From: Chloroflexota bacterium
GTDB lineage: Bacteria > Chloroflexota > Anaerolineae > Caldilineales > Caldilineaceae
Reading direction: 5' to 3'
Length of the DNA stretch: 43,423 nucleotides
Assembly (NCBI GenBank): GCA_003577005.1
Contig: QEUW01000017.1
Span: 1-43,423 of the forward strand
Positions 1-9,362 of the stretch are shown piece by piece (positions within the stretch are counted from its first letter, which is position 1; each line of letters starts with the position of its first letter). Below the pieces are notes generated by a model. That model saw only the letters and a list, made by a program, of their open reading frames with translations, was not told where the DNA came from and did not search any database. Both the position numbers and the translations under genes were made by a program.

Positions 1-575
1 GTGGAGATTCAAGAAGAGCACCACCTGCGCGCCGCCTGCACGTCGATGTGCTCTTTAACGCATCTTTGCCGGGGACGCCAGACGAATCCATAACCAGGCT
101 CCGCGCTAGCTCCAAGATTGTTGCCCATGCCCTGGTGTGGACGTTTCATTTTTTGACTCAACAGCCAGCTTTTCAGCAACGAGTGCGCCAGGAAGTGGAT
201 CGCATGATCGGCAGACGCAACCCGACCTTTGGCGACCTGGCCCACCTGACCGATACGGCAATGTTCTTGCAAGAGGCATTTCGCTGTGCCCTGCCTTTCT
301 GGCAACTGACCGGCCAGAGCGACCGCACCATGCCGCCGGCGGCCCAACTCGCCGCCGCCCTGCAACTGGTGATTCACCGTCACCCCGCACTTTGGGATCA
401 CCCCGGTTGCCGCGCTGCCATCCACGAATCGGCTATCCACCCCGATCTGGCGCTGCTGGAAGGTCAACTGGTCTTGGCGATGGTCCTGCAACGCTACGAA
501 CTGGCTCCGTTGCCCGACCATACAGCGAAACGCTCACCACACAGCCTACGGGTTACGCTCGCACGCCGCGCGTGA
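1..575 (+). pseudogene. Decayed cytochrome P450 (C-terminal part)
   Basis: The frame running from the left edge to the stop at 573-575 reads as the second half of a bacterial cytochrome P450. From about 105 it resembles the end of the I helix (ALVWTFHFLTQQP), then the linker and the K helix with its ExxR motif (EAFR). Near the end IHRHPALW and LLEGQLVLAMVLQRYEL match the segments flanking the haem loop. The haem loop itself, FGxGxRxCxG with the cysteine ligand, is absent: the sequence jumps from the IHRHP region to the L helix. The protein could not bind haem and is almost certainly inactive. The frame is open to the window edge with no clear start, so the 5' part lies outside. A GTG at 48 could start a short product, but this is a relic. 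No partner redox gene is next to it. Confidence 0.72.
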
Positions 576-590
576 TGCATTGGCCCGGTT

Positions 591-626
591 TTGTGAGACA
601 TCAGCAACAGCGATGTCGTGTCACAA
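591..626 (+). terminator. Imperfect hairpin after the P450 remnant
   Basis: TTGTGAGACATC at 591-602 pairs imperfectly with GATGTCGTGTCACAA at 612-626, around a short loop. It begins 15 bases after the P450 stop. It may be the old terminator of that gene. There is no clear run of T after it. Confidence 0.35.
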
Positions 627-673
627 TGGCTTTATTCCGGTGGTTACGGAATGGATTGTTTTTAAGCAGGTTT

Positions 674-813
674 TATGCGTGAGGTAGCGCCGCAGTTAAC
701 CGTGGAGTGCGTCGCACGGGCCGTCCCATCTCCTGTATGACCAGCCAGTTTATGGCCCGTGCGACGCACTCCACGGCCCGACCATAGTTAAGTGTTGCGC
801 TACCTATGCGTGA
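674..813. mobile_element. 122-bp foldback MITE with 9-bp target duplication
   Basis: The direct repeat TATGCGTGA at 674-682 and 805-813 flanks a 122-bp element at 683-804. The element starts GGTAGCGC (683-690) and ends GCGCTACC (797-804). Inside this, a perfect 23-bp inverted repeat pairs 700-722 with 754-776 around a 31-base loop. There is no coding capacity. A palindromic element with terminal inverted repeats and a target duplication is the hallmark of a miniature inverted-repeat transposable element moved by a transposase encoded elsewhere. A 9-bp duplication is typical of several insertion sequence groups, such as IS1 and part of IS4. The right end stops about a dozen bases before the ribosome binding site of the giant gene at 828, so the insertion must have changed that gene's leader or promoter. 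Confidence 0.8.
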
Positions 814-827
814 CAAAGGAGCGAAAA

Positions 828-3800
828 ATGTACGCAAGAGCTATCTCACTCGCTGCTCCCTGGCCGGTAGATCGCCAGATGATGATCCATCTCGCCTTGA
901 TTGCGGCGCTGCTCGTCAGTCTGCTGGCGCCGCTGACGCCGCCGGTGAGCTTACCAAGCTCGCGCAGCAGTGTCGAGCCGGCGCAGCATAACGCCGCAAC
1001 CTTCTCCGACTACTTTGCCGAAGCGGCCTTGCCCACAGGTGAACCGACCTTGCGCCCCACGACCTGGCAGGGCCATGCCGAAATCCTCGAGCGCCGCGAC
1101 GCCTTCACCCGCCACTACGATCTGGGCGACGGCAAGGCCGCAGCGTTGCTCTCGGCGACGCCGCAGCACTTTGCCGATCCCGCCGGGCAATGGGCGACGC
1201 TCGACCCCCGCTTTACCGCCACGGAGGATGGCTACATAGTGCGCCAGAACAGCCTGGTCAGCAGCCTGAGCGGTGAGACCAGCGCCGCGCTGGTCCAGCA
1301 CGGCCAGAGCGCGCTCGGCTGGCTGCCCCAGGCGTTGGTGGCGCTGGACGACGCTGGCGGGTCGATCCACACGCTGGCCCAGCCGCTCAGCACCGAGGAC
1401 GAGAACGCAATTGCCCGCACCACGGTATCACCCGATGGTGCGACGCTGACCTATACCAATCATTGGAGTGATGCCACGCTGAGCGAGACCTTTGTCAGCA
1501 AGCCGGGCAGCCTGGAACAGTCATTGATCCTGGCGCAGGTCCCACAGATCAACGATTGGGCGCAGCGGTTGCAGGGTTGGGTAATGGGCGCACAACCGAC
1601 TTTGCTCGCCCTGGAGACCGAACTCTATCTGCTCTCCGGCGAAATCCTGTGGGCCAACGGCGCGGCACAGACCGGGAGCTTCTCGACTGCCGGCCAGGCA
1701 GACCAGACGTTGACGTTGCGCAATGCAGATGGCGAGACGGCGCTCTCCTTTGCGCCTGTCTTTGCCTACGAACAGGCCAATCCTGCTGTGCGGGTGGCCG
1801 GCCACTACGAGGGCGAGTTGGTCGAGCCAGGTGTGTGGCGGCTGCGCATCGTCACCCCATGGTCGTGGTGGGCAGACCCATCACGTATCTACCCCGCCGT
1901 GCTCGACCCGGAGATCTATGTCGAGGCGCTGCAACCGGTCAGCTACACCGAGCGCGTCGCCTACAGCAACATCAACGAAGGCATCTATTTGGATGGCGAG
2001 ACCGATGTCGACCGGGTGAAGATGGCCTGGGGCGCTTTCCTGGGGAAGAACGAAGACGACGAGTACTTCCCGCTGGCCGACTACGCCATCGAAACCGATG
2101 TACGCTTTAGCAAGCTGCCGGTGCTGCCGCCGGTGACACAGATCAGCGGCGCAACGTTGTTATTGGATGGCATGTTGCTCGGCAATGAAATGCGCATCGA
2201 GCTCGTCGATGTGGCCGGTGGCAATGTACTGGCTGAACGCACGCTCTCGGTGGCGGAGACGGTCGATTTCTGCGCCGCTCCCGGCTGTGACCGCTACGCC
2301 AGCTACAGCGAGAATGTCCATCTGGAGATCGAATTGCCCGCCGACCAGATCGTCCCGGTGATCGAAGCATGGTATGCCGGTGACAACCAGGGGCTACGGT
2401 TACGCCCCTACGACTATGGCGAAAATGAATTCTGCAATACGATCACAACCATCTTTAGCGGGTCGAGTCTGTCGCACGAGTGCGCCTTTGTCACCCAAAG
2501 CGGGCCAAAGTTGTGGATCCACTACGATGAGCCGACGCTGGCAGCCAATGGCGTCACGGCCAACCAGCCGATCCCCAGTTACGACGAAACCTACTTTGGC
2601 CGCAGCTATCACGAATACCGAACCGGCGCACTGCCGCAAGATTGGAACGCCGTGGCCGTCATCGGCGATGCCGATACCAACACCCATGTTCGTACACCGC
2701 TCAATGTCTTGGGCAAGGAAGTCGACCAGCGCACCGGCTCCACCATCAACCGCACGGTCAACTTTGTAGTGTTGGACAACACAAGCGGCCAGTTGCCAAC
2801 TCAAGTGCGCCCGATGGTCGAAAAACGGGTGGACAACTTCAGCAATGGCCCCATCGCGGGCGCCGACTACGACCTCCAGTGGCGCACGGCTGCCGCCGGT
2901 TTGGGCGACCCGACACCGGTCTGGGCAACCTTCGACCTGTCGCTGAACCGGGCACATCTGGTCCACGTCTTGCCTTTTGAGTTGGCGGCGCAGCACAACC
3001 TCTATGTGCGCGTACGGACGCCATCCGACAATCAGATCCACGTCGAACTGGTGGCGCCCGCCAGCGGGCTGGACGACCCCGCCACCGACGACGATGACCT
3101 CTACGCCCCCTATCTCCTGGGGCGGGGCGAGAGCTACCAGTCGCCGCCCGCTACAACCGACGGCGACGGCAACAAAGTCTACAAGATGGAGGGCGCCGGG
3201 CAAACACCATTTGCCGAACGCTGGGCGCTGGTCGTGGCCCACGACGGCGTCAACACCTTCTGCCCCATCCAGCCCGAAGGGGTCGCCGCGGCTAGCGCCG
3301 ATGCAGCCAACGCTAGCGGCTGCCCTACATTGCAGATCAGCGTCGAGATGCTGGCCTGCCCGCCTGGCGAATACCCTACCGACCGCTATGGCTGCCAGCC
3401 GTTGCTCTACCCCCACGAACAGATCGGTGGCGGCGTGATCCTTCCGCCGGGTGGCGCGGCGGCAGCTGGTGCGGATGCGGCCACGGCCACAGTATCCCGC
3501 ACAGCTACGCATGATGTCGGCGGGGTGCGCATCTTTAGCGAAGGCGGCTTTGTGGGTGGCCCGTTTGGTGGCGCGCCCGACCCCGGCTTCTTTGGCGGCA
3601 ACTATGCGATTTGCACAACCGGTGAAGAAGCGGGCATGCCATTGCTGGGACTGACGAGCGATATCGTCCCCGCCACCTCCGGCCAGGCGCCGGCACAGCG
3701 GTTGATCCCGGTGCGCCAGGGCAGCGTCTGCGTGACGGGGAGCGGCGCGATCGAGGTGGTCGATCCGCCACGGCCGGGGGGTGGCGTCTATGGCGCTATG

Positions 3801-6800
3801 GTTGGCCCGTCGATTCGCGAGAACAGCCGGCGCCCGGTGCGCTTCTACAACGATGAAGTTGAGTTGTATCACGGTCGGATCGACCTGGCCGGCCAGTTTG
3901 GCACACTCGACTCGGGCACGATGGCACAGGATGCCAACAATGAGTTCCGGCTCAACTCCAGCGGCCAAAAACTGACGCTTATGGAACCCTGGGAAGGGTG
4001 GAATGGCATGTTGGGCATCGACAGCTATATCGAGATCAACGAGCGTTCGGCCACCGGCCAGCAAGGTGGGACGATCACTGTAGTGGCCGACGACGACAAG
4101 CCCGACAGCGGCATCGCCCAGGTGACGGTCGATTCACAGTGGCGACGGCGGGCGATTTTGCCACAGCCAGGCTTTGAACTGGACTTTGCCGGGGCCGCCC
4201 AACCGCCGGCCCTGAGTCTATCCAGCCTGGAGTTGCGCTTTCATGCCGCTGGCGCGCCCTATCTGCTGCCGGGCAGCGATAAGGTGGCGGAGATTCATCT
4301 GCTCGACGCCACAGCACACCAGCCCGAAAATATGGGTGCAGCCTACCGGCCTATCACGGCGGTGATCCGCAAGAGCGGCGCCAAGATTCGCGAGCCGTAC
4401 CAGAGTACGATGGACGCCGACGACAACCTGCAAACGTGCGGGGCCACGCGCAGCTGTCTCGACGTGCGCAACGCAGACGACATCTTCAGCGCCGACTGGC
4501 AGATGCCCGATGTGGACATCGCCGACGAGATGGGGTCGCTGCTCGTCCAACAGGCCGGGATGCTCCATCTGTACTCCAATGACCACCCGGATGCAGGCAA
4601 ATTGTCGCAGGTGAACGCCGCCGGCGTGGACGCAGCGGGCTTCTCGCAGAGTTTCAACTTCAAGGCCTTTTCCGTCGATGCGACGATGGAGATCGGCACC
4701 TGTGGCGAGGGTGAGAATGCGGTCGAAAACGCCACGATCCTGCGGGCGCATGGCAAAGTGTCGCCGCCGGTGATCGGCTCGGACGGCGTCACTCAGTTCG
4801 AGGCTGCGTATACAGTCTGCGAGAACAAGCTGCGCCATATCTTTATCAAGTTCAACGTCTTCCCGCCGGGCATTCCCATCGGCGGGTCGGGGATCGTGCT
4901 TTCGCAACTGGAAGGGTCCGTGGACATCGGTCCGGCCAGCACGCGCATCGAAATGGGCGTGGACTTCCGCACCGCCGATGGCTTCACACTCACCGGCGGC
5001 GGCGCAACCGTGGTCATCGACACGGGTGGCTATTTCAGCATCACCGGGCGCGCCGAGTTGGTGGCCAAGTTTGACGCTGAAGGCACGCTGGCCGTCGCCT
5101 GGGACCCCATCGACGTGCTGCAAGAGGCGTCCATCGGCTACGAGGATTGGTTCGAAGGGTTTATCCGTTTTCACATGTGGGTAGGCCAGGGCTACCAGGC
5201 CAAGTATCACTGGCTGCCCGACAACAACGATGTACACTTCACCGGCACGATCGGCGCTAATCTGACTTTGAAGAAAGGGCGCATCGGCGAGTTCTGGAAG
5301 ATCAAACTGCCGCCGGTGGATATTGTCTTCTCGGTGGAGGTCTCGTTTGGCGAGTTCTGCACCAATGCCGGTTGCACCAAGTACGAATGGGGCGTACAGG
5401 GCAAAATCACGGTGCTGAGCTTTACGATTGGGCTCTACGTCGGCAAGAGTGGCGTCGATTTCTTTATCGGCAACAAGGGTCACACGCTGATCGACCAGTT
5501 CGAGAGCGTGCTGGCCGCCAGTATCAGCGCCGTGCCACTGGGTCCCATCTCGGACATCGGCGATGGCAAACAATTGGACCTGGGACCGGTTGCGCCGCCT
5601 TGTCCCCAAGAGGGAACGCTGGCGACCTGCACCTTCAGCGTGCAACCGGATACAGGACAATTGCTCTTCTCAGTCGGCTGGAGCGATGGCACGCTGCCGA
5701 CTGCGGTCCTCCATGCACCGGATGGCACTGAAATCAGCGCCCTGAGCGCGGCCATGACCAGCGACGAGAGTATGGGACCGAGTGTGACGATTTACGAACA
5801 GATGGTGGGTGCATCGACGGTGCAATTCGTGCTCAACAGCGACGGCGCCTTCTATACCGTCGGCAATCCGCAGGCGGGCGACTGGACGCTGACCCTGGAC
5901 AATCTGCTGGGGCCGGAGGCGTACAGCGTACTCTTTGCCGCCAACTCACCGCCGCCGCAACTGGCGCTGACCACACCCAACAACACGCCCGCCAATGGCG
6001 CGCTGGCCATCCAGTGGAACGTGACGCCGGTCGACGACGAGACCACTGTGCATCTAGCCTATGTGACCGAGGCTGAGTATCAGGCCTATCAGGCCGGCAT
6101 CGCTGCCGGCGCATCGATCACCGAGGTAGGTGGGTTGCGCGCCGGTGCGCCGGTCGGCCCGCCGCTGCCGGCGGCGCAGGGCAGCTACAACTGGCAGCCG
6201 GTTGGTCTGGCGAGTGGCAGCTACTATGTGGTGGCGCGCGTCGACCACCCGGTGCATGGGTCGAGCTACGCATTCTCGCCCGGCCCCTTCACCTATGTCG
6301 ATACGACGCCGCCGGCGGCGCCGGGTGGTGCGCTGCTGCGGAGTGAGCCAGGCAGTGCGGATGGGCTGCTCTTCAGCTGGGACCGGGTCGCTGATGCCGA
6401 CCTGGCCGCCTATGAAGTAGTCTACAACAGCCCAGACCTGGATGCGCCCGGCGGCACGCGCGAGCGAATCCTGCGCATCACCCCGACCGACCCGCGCCTG
6501 GCCCATCCCTTGCGCGAGCAGACCCGTCTGGTCGGTCTGCTCGAAAGTATGGAGACGAGCGTCTGTGTGCGGGCGGTGGATGCCAGCGGCAACGTCGGCC
6601 CCTGCTCGGCCACCCGCACCGGCACACCGCAGCTCACCGGTTTTGCTCTTTACGCCCCGCCCGTTCTGACCAGCGTGGCTGCCGGGGAGCCCTCTGGGCC
6701 CGACGCCTCATTGGCCGTGCAATGGACACCCGGCCTAGGCAGCGATGGTTTCCTGCTCCAGTGGGCTTACGGCTGTGGCGGCGCCTTCTACGGCCCGCCG

Positions 6801-8369
6801 GCGGACCAGGGCGCGACCAATCTGGACGTGGGCAACACCACGAACATGTCGCTGACCGGTCTGCCGCCGGGGACCTATCGGGTGCAGGTGCGCGGTTATC
6901 AGCAGACCGATGGCTTGCGCAGCGTGATCGAGTCCATTGGTTATGCGTCGAACACCATGCGCGCCGTGCTGACCAATGGCGTCGACAGCGACGGCGACGG
7001 CCTGCCCGACGACTGGGCCAATCACTTTGGCGTGCAGGGGGCGGGCGAAGATCCCGACGGCGACGGCGTCAACAACGGGCTCGAACTGCTGCACGCCACC
7101 GACCCGACCGACCCGGACAGCGACCATGACGGCTTCTCCGATGGCGAAGAACTCTTTGCCTGGGCAACCGACGCCTGTGACCCGACTGATTCACCCGACC
7201 GCAACCAGGTGCTCACTATGCTGGTCTACCCCAGAGATGCCGACGGGGATCTGACCAAGAGTCTGCGTTTTGAAGCTGCGCCGGGTAAGAATCCAAATGA
7301 GTCACAGAGTATTCGTGTGGCTTCACGGGGGCAGGGCCAATTGGATTGGCAGGCGTTCGCCAGCGACAATTGGATCAAGCTCTCGCCCCCATCCGGCGCC
7401 GGGATCAAACCCTTCCGCTATGGCGCCGTGATTGACGTGTCGGTCGATGCTACGGGTCTGGAACCGGGCTATTACGAAGGCCATGTGCGCATCCAGAGCA
7501 ATATCGGGGCACCGGTACACAACGCGCCGCAGAAGGTGCCGGTGCGCCTATGGGTGCAGCGCAAGTACGTGGAGAACAAGACACGCATCACCGGCTATGT
7601 CTTCCTGGACGAGAATGGAAACGGTGTTGAGGATCCCGGCGAGGGTGTTCGGGTCGCCAATGTGGAGGTGGGTGTGGTCAACGCGATGGGTGCAGTGATG
7701 GCGAGCCAGTTCTCTAGCGCCGGCTCTGGCAACTTCAGCTTCTCGCAATTGCCCCATGCCAGCTATGGGATTCTGGCGCAACATCCGGATATGGATTTCC
7801 TGGTGACCACGCCAAATCCGCAGCCGGTGCAGATTTCGGCCCAGAATGAACTGGTGGATGGCGTCAAGATCGGCGTGGTCCGCAAACAATCGCTGTCCGA
7901 CAGCGACGGTGACGGCGTGCCCGATGCGCAAGAACTCATCGACGGCACCAATCCCAACGATCCCGGCAGCTTCAAAGATAGGGATGGCGATGGCGTGCCT
8001 GACTTTGTAGAGAATGGCCAGGGCACCAATCCAAACAACTCGGTGAGCTACCGTGATTCGGATGGTGACGGGGCGCCAGACTATATCGAGGAGCTAGATG
8101 AGACCAACCCCCACGATGCCGCCAGTTTCAAAGATGCCAATGGGAACGGCGTGCCAGACTATCTGGAGGACCGGCAGCCATCAGTGGGCGGCAGCACGGT
8201 CTATCTCTCGTTGATCATGCACGAGGTGATGACTGCGGCAGCGTCAGATGCACCCGCGACGGATACGCAGGCAAATGCTCCGGTTGCGGATGCGGCGACA
8301 GCAGATACACCTGACCGGACAGAGACTACGCTCTCGGTGCAGCTCTACCTGCCGACGGTCATGAAGTAA
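828..8369 (+). CDS. Giant secreted multidomain surface protein (2513 aa)
   Basis: The start is the ATG at 828, preceded by AAGGAG at 816-821; an in-frame TTG at 792 lies inside the transposed element. Residues about 17-40 form a hydrophobic export signal. Residues up to about 600 resemble the N-terminal part of RHS/YD-type wall proteins, including YPAVLDPE near residue 355 and a following DNRLRE-like sheet region, but no YD repeats follow. A long beta-rich middle is unrecognised. Fibronectin type III-like modules lie around 1825-2050, thrombospondin type 3-like calcium repeats (DSDGDGLPDD and similar) at about 2053-2125, a BACON-like domain at about 2130-2240, an SdrB/SpaA-like module (GYVFLDENGNGVEDPGEG) at about 2253-2345, and more calcium repeats at about 2356-2448. 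The chain ends LYLPTVMK, with a similar VYLSLIMH about 50 residues earlier. I infer a cell-surface or extracellular structural or adhesive protein; no catalytic motif is seen. Confidence 0.85.
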   Translation: MYARAISLAAPWPVDRQMMIHLALIAALLVSLLAPLTPPVSLPSSRSSVEPAQHNAATFSDYFAEAALPTGEPTLRPTTWQGHAEILERRDAFTRHYDLGDGKAAALLSATPQHFADPAGQWATLDPRFTATEDGYIVRQNSLVSSLSGETSAALVQHGQSALGWLPQALVALDDAGGSIHTLAQPLSTEDENAIARTTVSPDGATLTYTNHWSDATLSETFVSKPGSLEQSLILAQVPQINDWAQRLQGWVMGAQPTLLALETELYLLSGEILWANGAAQTGSFSTAGQADQTLTLRNADGETALSFAPVFAYEQANPAVRVAGHYEGELVEPGVWRLRIVTPWSWWADPSRIYPAVLDPEIYVEALQPVSYTERVAYSNINEGIYLDGETDVDRVKMAWGAFLGKNEDDEYFPLADYAIETDVRFSKLPVLPPVTQISGATLLLDGMLLGNEMRIELVDVAGGNVLAERTLSVAETVDFCAAPGCDRYASYSENVHLEIELPADQIVPVIEAWYAGDNQGLRLRPYDYGENEFCNTITTIFSGSSLSHECAFVTQSGPKLWIHYDEPTLAANGVTANQPIPSYDETYFGRSYHEYRTGALPQDWNAVAVIGDADTNTHVRTPLNVLGKEVDQRTGSTINRTVNFVVLDNTSGQLPTQVRPMVEKRVDNFSNGPIAGADYDLQWRTAAAGLGDPTPVWATFDLSLNRAHLVHVLPFELAAQHNLYVRVRTPSDNQIHVELVAPASGLDDPATDDDDLYAPYLLGRGESYQSPPATTDGDGNKVYKMEGAGQTPFAERWALVVAHDGVNTFCPIQPEGVAAASADAANASGCPTLQISVEMLACPPGEYPTDRYGCQPLLYPHEQIGGGVILPPGGAAAAGADAATATVSRTATHDVGGVRIFSEGGFVGGPFGGAPDPGFFGGNYAICTTGEEAGMPLLGLTSDIVPATSGQAPAQRLIPVRQGSVCVTGSGAIEVVDPPRPGGGVYGAMVGPSIRENSRRPVRFYNDEVELYHGRIDLAGQFGTLDSGTMAQDANNEFRLNSSGQKLTLMEPWEGWNGMLGIDSYIEINERSATGQQGGTITVVADDDKPDSGIAQVTVDSQWRRRAILPQPGFELDFAGAAQPPALSLSSLELRFHAAGAPYLLPGSDKVAEIHLLDATAHQPENMGAAYRPITAVIRKSGAKIREPYQSTMDADDNLQTCGATRSCLDVRNADDIFSADWQMPDVDIADEMGSLLVQQAGMLHLYSNDHPDAGKLSQVNAAGVDAAGFSQSFNFKAFSVDATMEIGTCGEGENAVENATILRAHGKVSPPVIGSDGVTQFEAAYTVCENKLRHIFIKFNVFPPGIPIGGSGIVLSQLEGSVDIGPASTRIEMGVDFRTADGFTLTGGGATVVIDTGGYFSITGRAELVAKFDAEGTLAVAWDPIDVLQEASIGYEDWFEGFIRFHMWVGQGYQAKYHWLPDNNDVHFTGTIGANLTLKKGRIGEFWKIKLPPVDIVFSVEVSFGEFCTNAGCTKYEWGVQGKITVLSFTIGLYVGKSGVDFFIGNKGHTLIDQFESVLAASISAVPLGPISDIGDGKQLDLGPVAPPCPQEGTLATCTFSVQPDTGQLLFSVGWSDGTLPTAVLHAPDGTEISALSAAMTSDESMGPSVTIYEQMVGASTVQFVLNSDGAFYTVGNPQAGDWTLTLDNLLGPEAYSVLFAANSPPPQLALTTPNNTPANGALAIQWNVTPVDDETTVHLAYVTEAEYQAYQAGIAAGASITEVGGLRAGAPVGPPLPAAQGSYNWQPVGLASGSYYVVARVDHPVHGSSYAFSPGPFTYVDTTPPAAPGGALLRSEPGSADGLLFSWDRVADADLAAYEVVYNSPDLDAPGGTRERILRITPTDPRLAHPLREQTRLVGLLESMETSVCVRAVDASGNVGPCSATRTGTPQLTGFALYAPPVLTSVAAGEPSGPDASLAVQWTPGLGSDGFLLQWAYGCGGAFYGPPADQGATNLDVGNTTNMSLTGLPPGTYRVQVRGYQQTDGLRSVIESIGYASNTMRAVLTNGVDSDGDGLPDDWANHFGVQGAGEDPDGDGVNNGLELLHATDPTDPDSDHDGFSDGEELFAWATDACDPTDSPDRNQVLTMLVYPRDADGDLTKSLRFEAAPGKNPNESQSIRVASRGQGQLDWQAFASDNWIKLSPPSGAGIKPFRYGAVIDVSVDATGLEPGYYEGHVRIQSNIGAPVHNAPQKVPVRLWVQRKYVENKTRITGYVFLDENGNGVEDPGEGVRVANVEVGVVNAMGAVMASQFSSAGSGNFSFSQLPHASYGILAQHPDMDFLVTTPNPQPVQISAQNELVDGVKIGVVRKQSLSDSDGDGVPDAQELIDGTNPNDPGSFKDRDGDGVPDFVENGQGTNPNNSVSYRDSDGDGAPDYIEELDETNPHDAASFKDANGNGVPDYLEDRQPSVGGSTVYLSLIMHEVMTAAASDAPATDTQANAPVADAATADTPDRTETTLSVQLYLPTVMK

Positions 8370-8386
8370 GCAGTCCTGATCAATAG

Positions 8387-8415
8387 CTTCCTGGAAGCCT
8401 TGGGCTTCCAGGAAG
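8387..8415 (+). terminator. Perfect 13-bp hairpin terminator
   Basis: CTTCCTGGAAGCC at 8387-8399 pairs perfectly with 8403-8415 around a 3-base loop, 17 bases after the giant gene's stop. It is followed by GTTGG rather than a T run. It is the first of three hairpins between convergent genes. Confidence 0.6.
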
Positions 8416-8455
8416 TTGGACTGCAAAGTCACGCCTAGCAGATACTCAGTTGCTC

Positions 8456-8491
8456 GGTGCGATGCACTTGCAAAGTGCGTTGCACCTCTGG
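8456..8491. repeat. Dispersed palindromic repeat, copy 1
   Basis: These 36 bases recur exactly at 35662-35697. They form an imperfect hairpin whose arms are GGTGCGATGCACTT and AAGTGCGTTGCACC. CAGTTGC precedes both copies by two or three bases. Related GTGCGTYGCAC-type arms occur at 700-776 and 12235-12267. It looks like a REP-type intergenic repeat that sits just after genes. Confidence 0.65.
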
Positions 8492-8513
8492 GAGATAGGC
8501 ACCAGCAGGTGAC

Positions 8514-8542
8514 AGCGGGTCCTCTCGGTGAGAGGACCCGCT
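8514..8542. terminator. Perfect 13-bp hairpin, likely terminator for the creatininase-family gene
   Basis: AGCGGGTCCTCTC at 8514-8526 pairs perfectly with 8530-8542 around GGT. It lies a few bases beyond the stop of the minus-strand gene ending at 8550, so it can stop transcription from either side of this convergent junction. Confidence 0.6.
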
Positions 8543-8549
8543 ACGCCGT

Positions 8550-9362
8550 TTAATGCTTGTCCACCCGTGGCCGGATCTCCGTGGCCTTGAGTTCGCGCAC
8601 CAGCTCGATCAACCCTTCGATGGCCCCTTCCAGAAATTGTTCGCCCTTTTCACGCGTGGCTTTGGTGGCGTCCCCGCGCACACCGCTTTCGGACATCGTG
8701 CTCCAGTACGGCATGAGCGTGGCGATGGAGCCGTCGGCCCGCTTGCCCAGGTTGAGGTCAGTCTGGAAGCTGGCTGGCAGCGGCGAGCGCTCGTCCACGG
8801 CTTTGTCCATCTGCACCCGTTCGGGGTGGATGGCCAGATAGAGCGATGTTTCCAGCTCGCAGGCGTGGGACATACCGCCAAAGTCGGACTCGCGGGCGGT
8901 GCGAGTTGCCTCACGCGCCTTGCGCAGCCCCCAATGGTTGACGGAGGCGCAAAGCACACGGCCATCCGTCTCTACGATTGTCAGGCGGGCGGCCATTTCG
9001 ACCAGCGGTGTGTTCGAACCGTGGCCGTTGACGATGAGAATGCGGTTGAAGCCGTGCTGCGCCAGGCTGAGACAGACCCCCTTGACATACTTGACAAAGA
9101 CTTCCCAATCGATGGTGATATTGCCGGGGAAGTCCATGTGGTGCGGGCTGTAGCCATGCGTCACCGGTGGGATCAACACGGCCTCGTCGGGGATGCGCGC
9201 CACAGCGCGGTCGCAGATGGTGGTGGCGAGCACCACATCGACATCAATCGGCAGATGATAACCGTGGTCTTCATAGGTGCCGGTGGGCAGGACGGCGACA
9301 CGGCCTTGATCGGCGGCCTCTTTGCACTCCGGCCAGGTCATTTCGGCGTAACGATGCTTCAT
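8550..9362 (-). CDS. Creatininase-family amidohydrolase
   Basis: The 270-residue protein has the full creatininase-family signature. The metal-binding motif ExHGxHLPxxxD is present as E31, H33, H36 and D42, followed by NGHGSN at 112-117 and HACELET at 166-172, which supplies the later metal-ligand acid. The family is cytoplasmic, binds two metals (zinc or manganese) and hydrolyses cyclic or linear amides. Members include creatinine amidohydrolase, a riboflavin-pathway formamide hydrolase and the mycofactocin maturase MftE, so the substrate cannot be read from sequence. HACE replaces the usual HAGE. The start is ATG at 9362 with AGGAGG about seven bases upstream. It is divergent from the CobW-type gene and convergent with the giant gene. 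No mycofactocin or creatine genes are nearby. Confidence 0.85.
   Translation of the reverse strand: MKHRYAEMTWPECKEAADQGRVAVLPTGTYEDHGYHLPIDVDVVLATTICDRAVARIPDEAVLIPPVTHGYSPHHMDFPGNITIDWEVFVKYVKGVCLSLAQHGFNRILIVNGHGSNTPLVEMAARLTIVETDGRVLCASVNHWGLRKAREATRTARESDFGGMSHACELETSLYLAIHPERVQMDKAVDERSPLPASFQTDLNLGKRADGSIATLMPYWSTMSESGVRGDATKATREKGEQFLEGAIEGLIELVRELKATEIRPRVDKH

Noticed and set aside
2400..4064. Minus-strand open frame of 554 codons inside the giant gene
   Set aside because: It is antisense to a strongly supported coding frame, His/Arg/Val-rich with no domain pattern, and is explained by the high G+C codon bias.
4218..5660. Minus-strand open frame of 480 codons inside the giant gene
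   Set aside because: Antisense shadow; no ribosome binding site and no recognisable domain.
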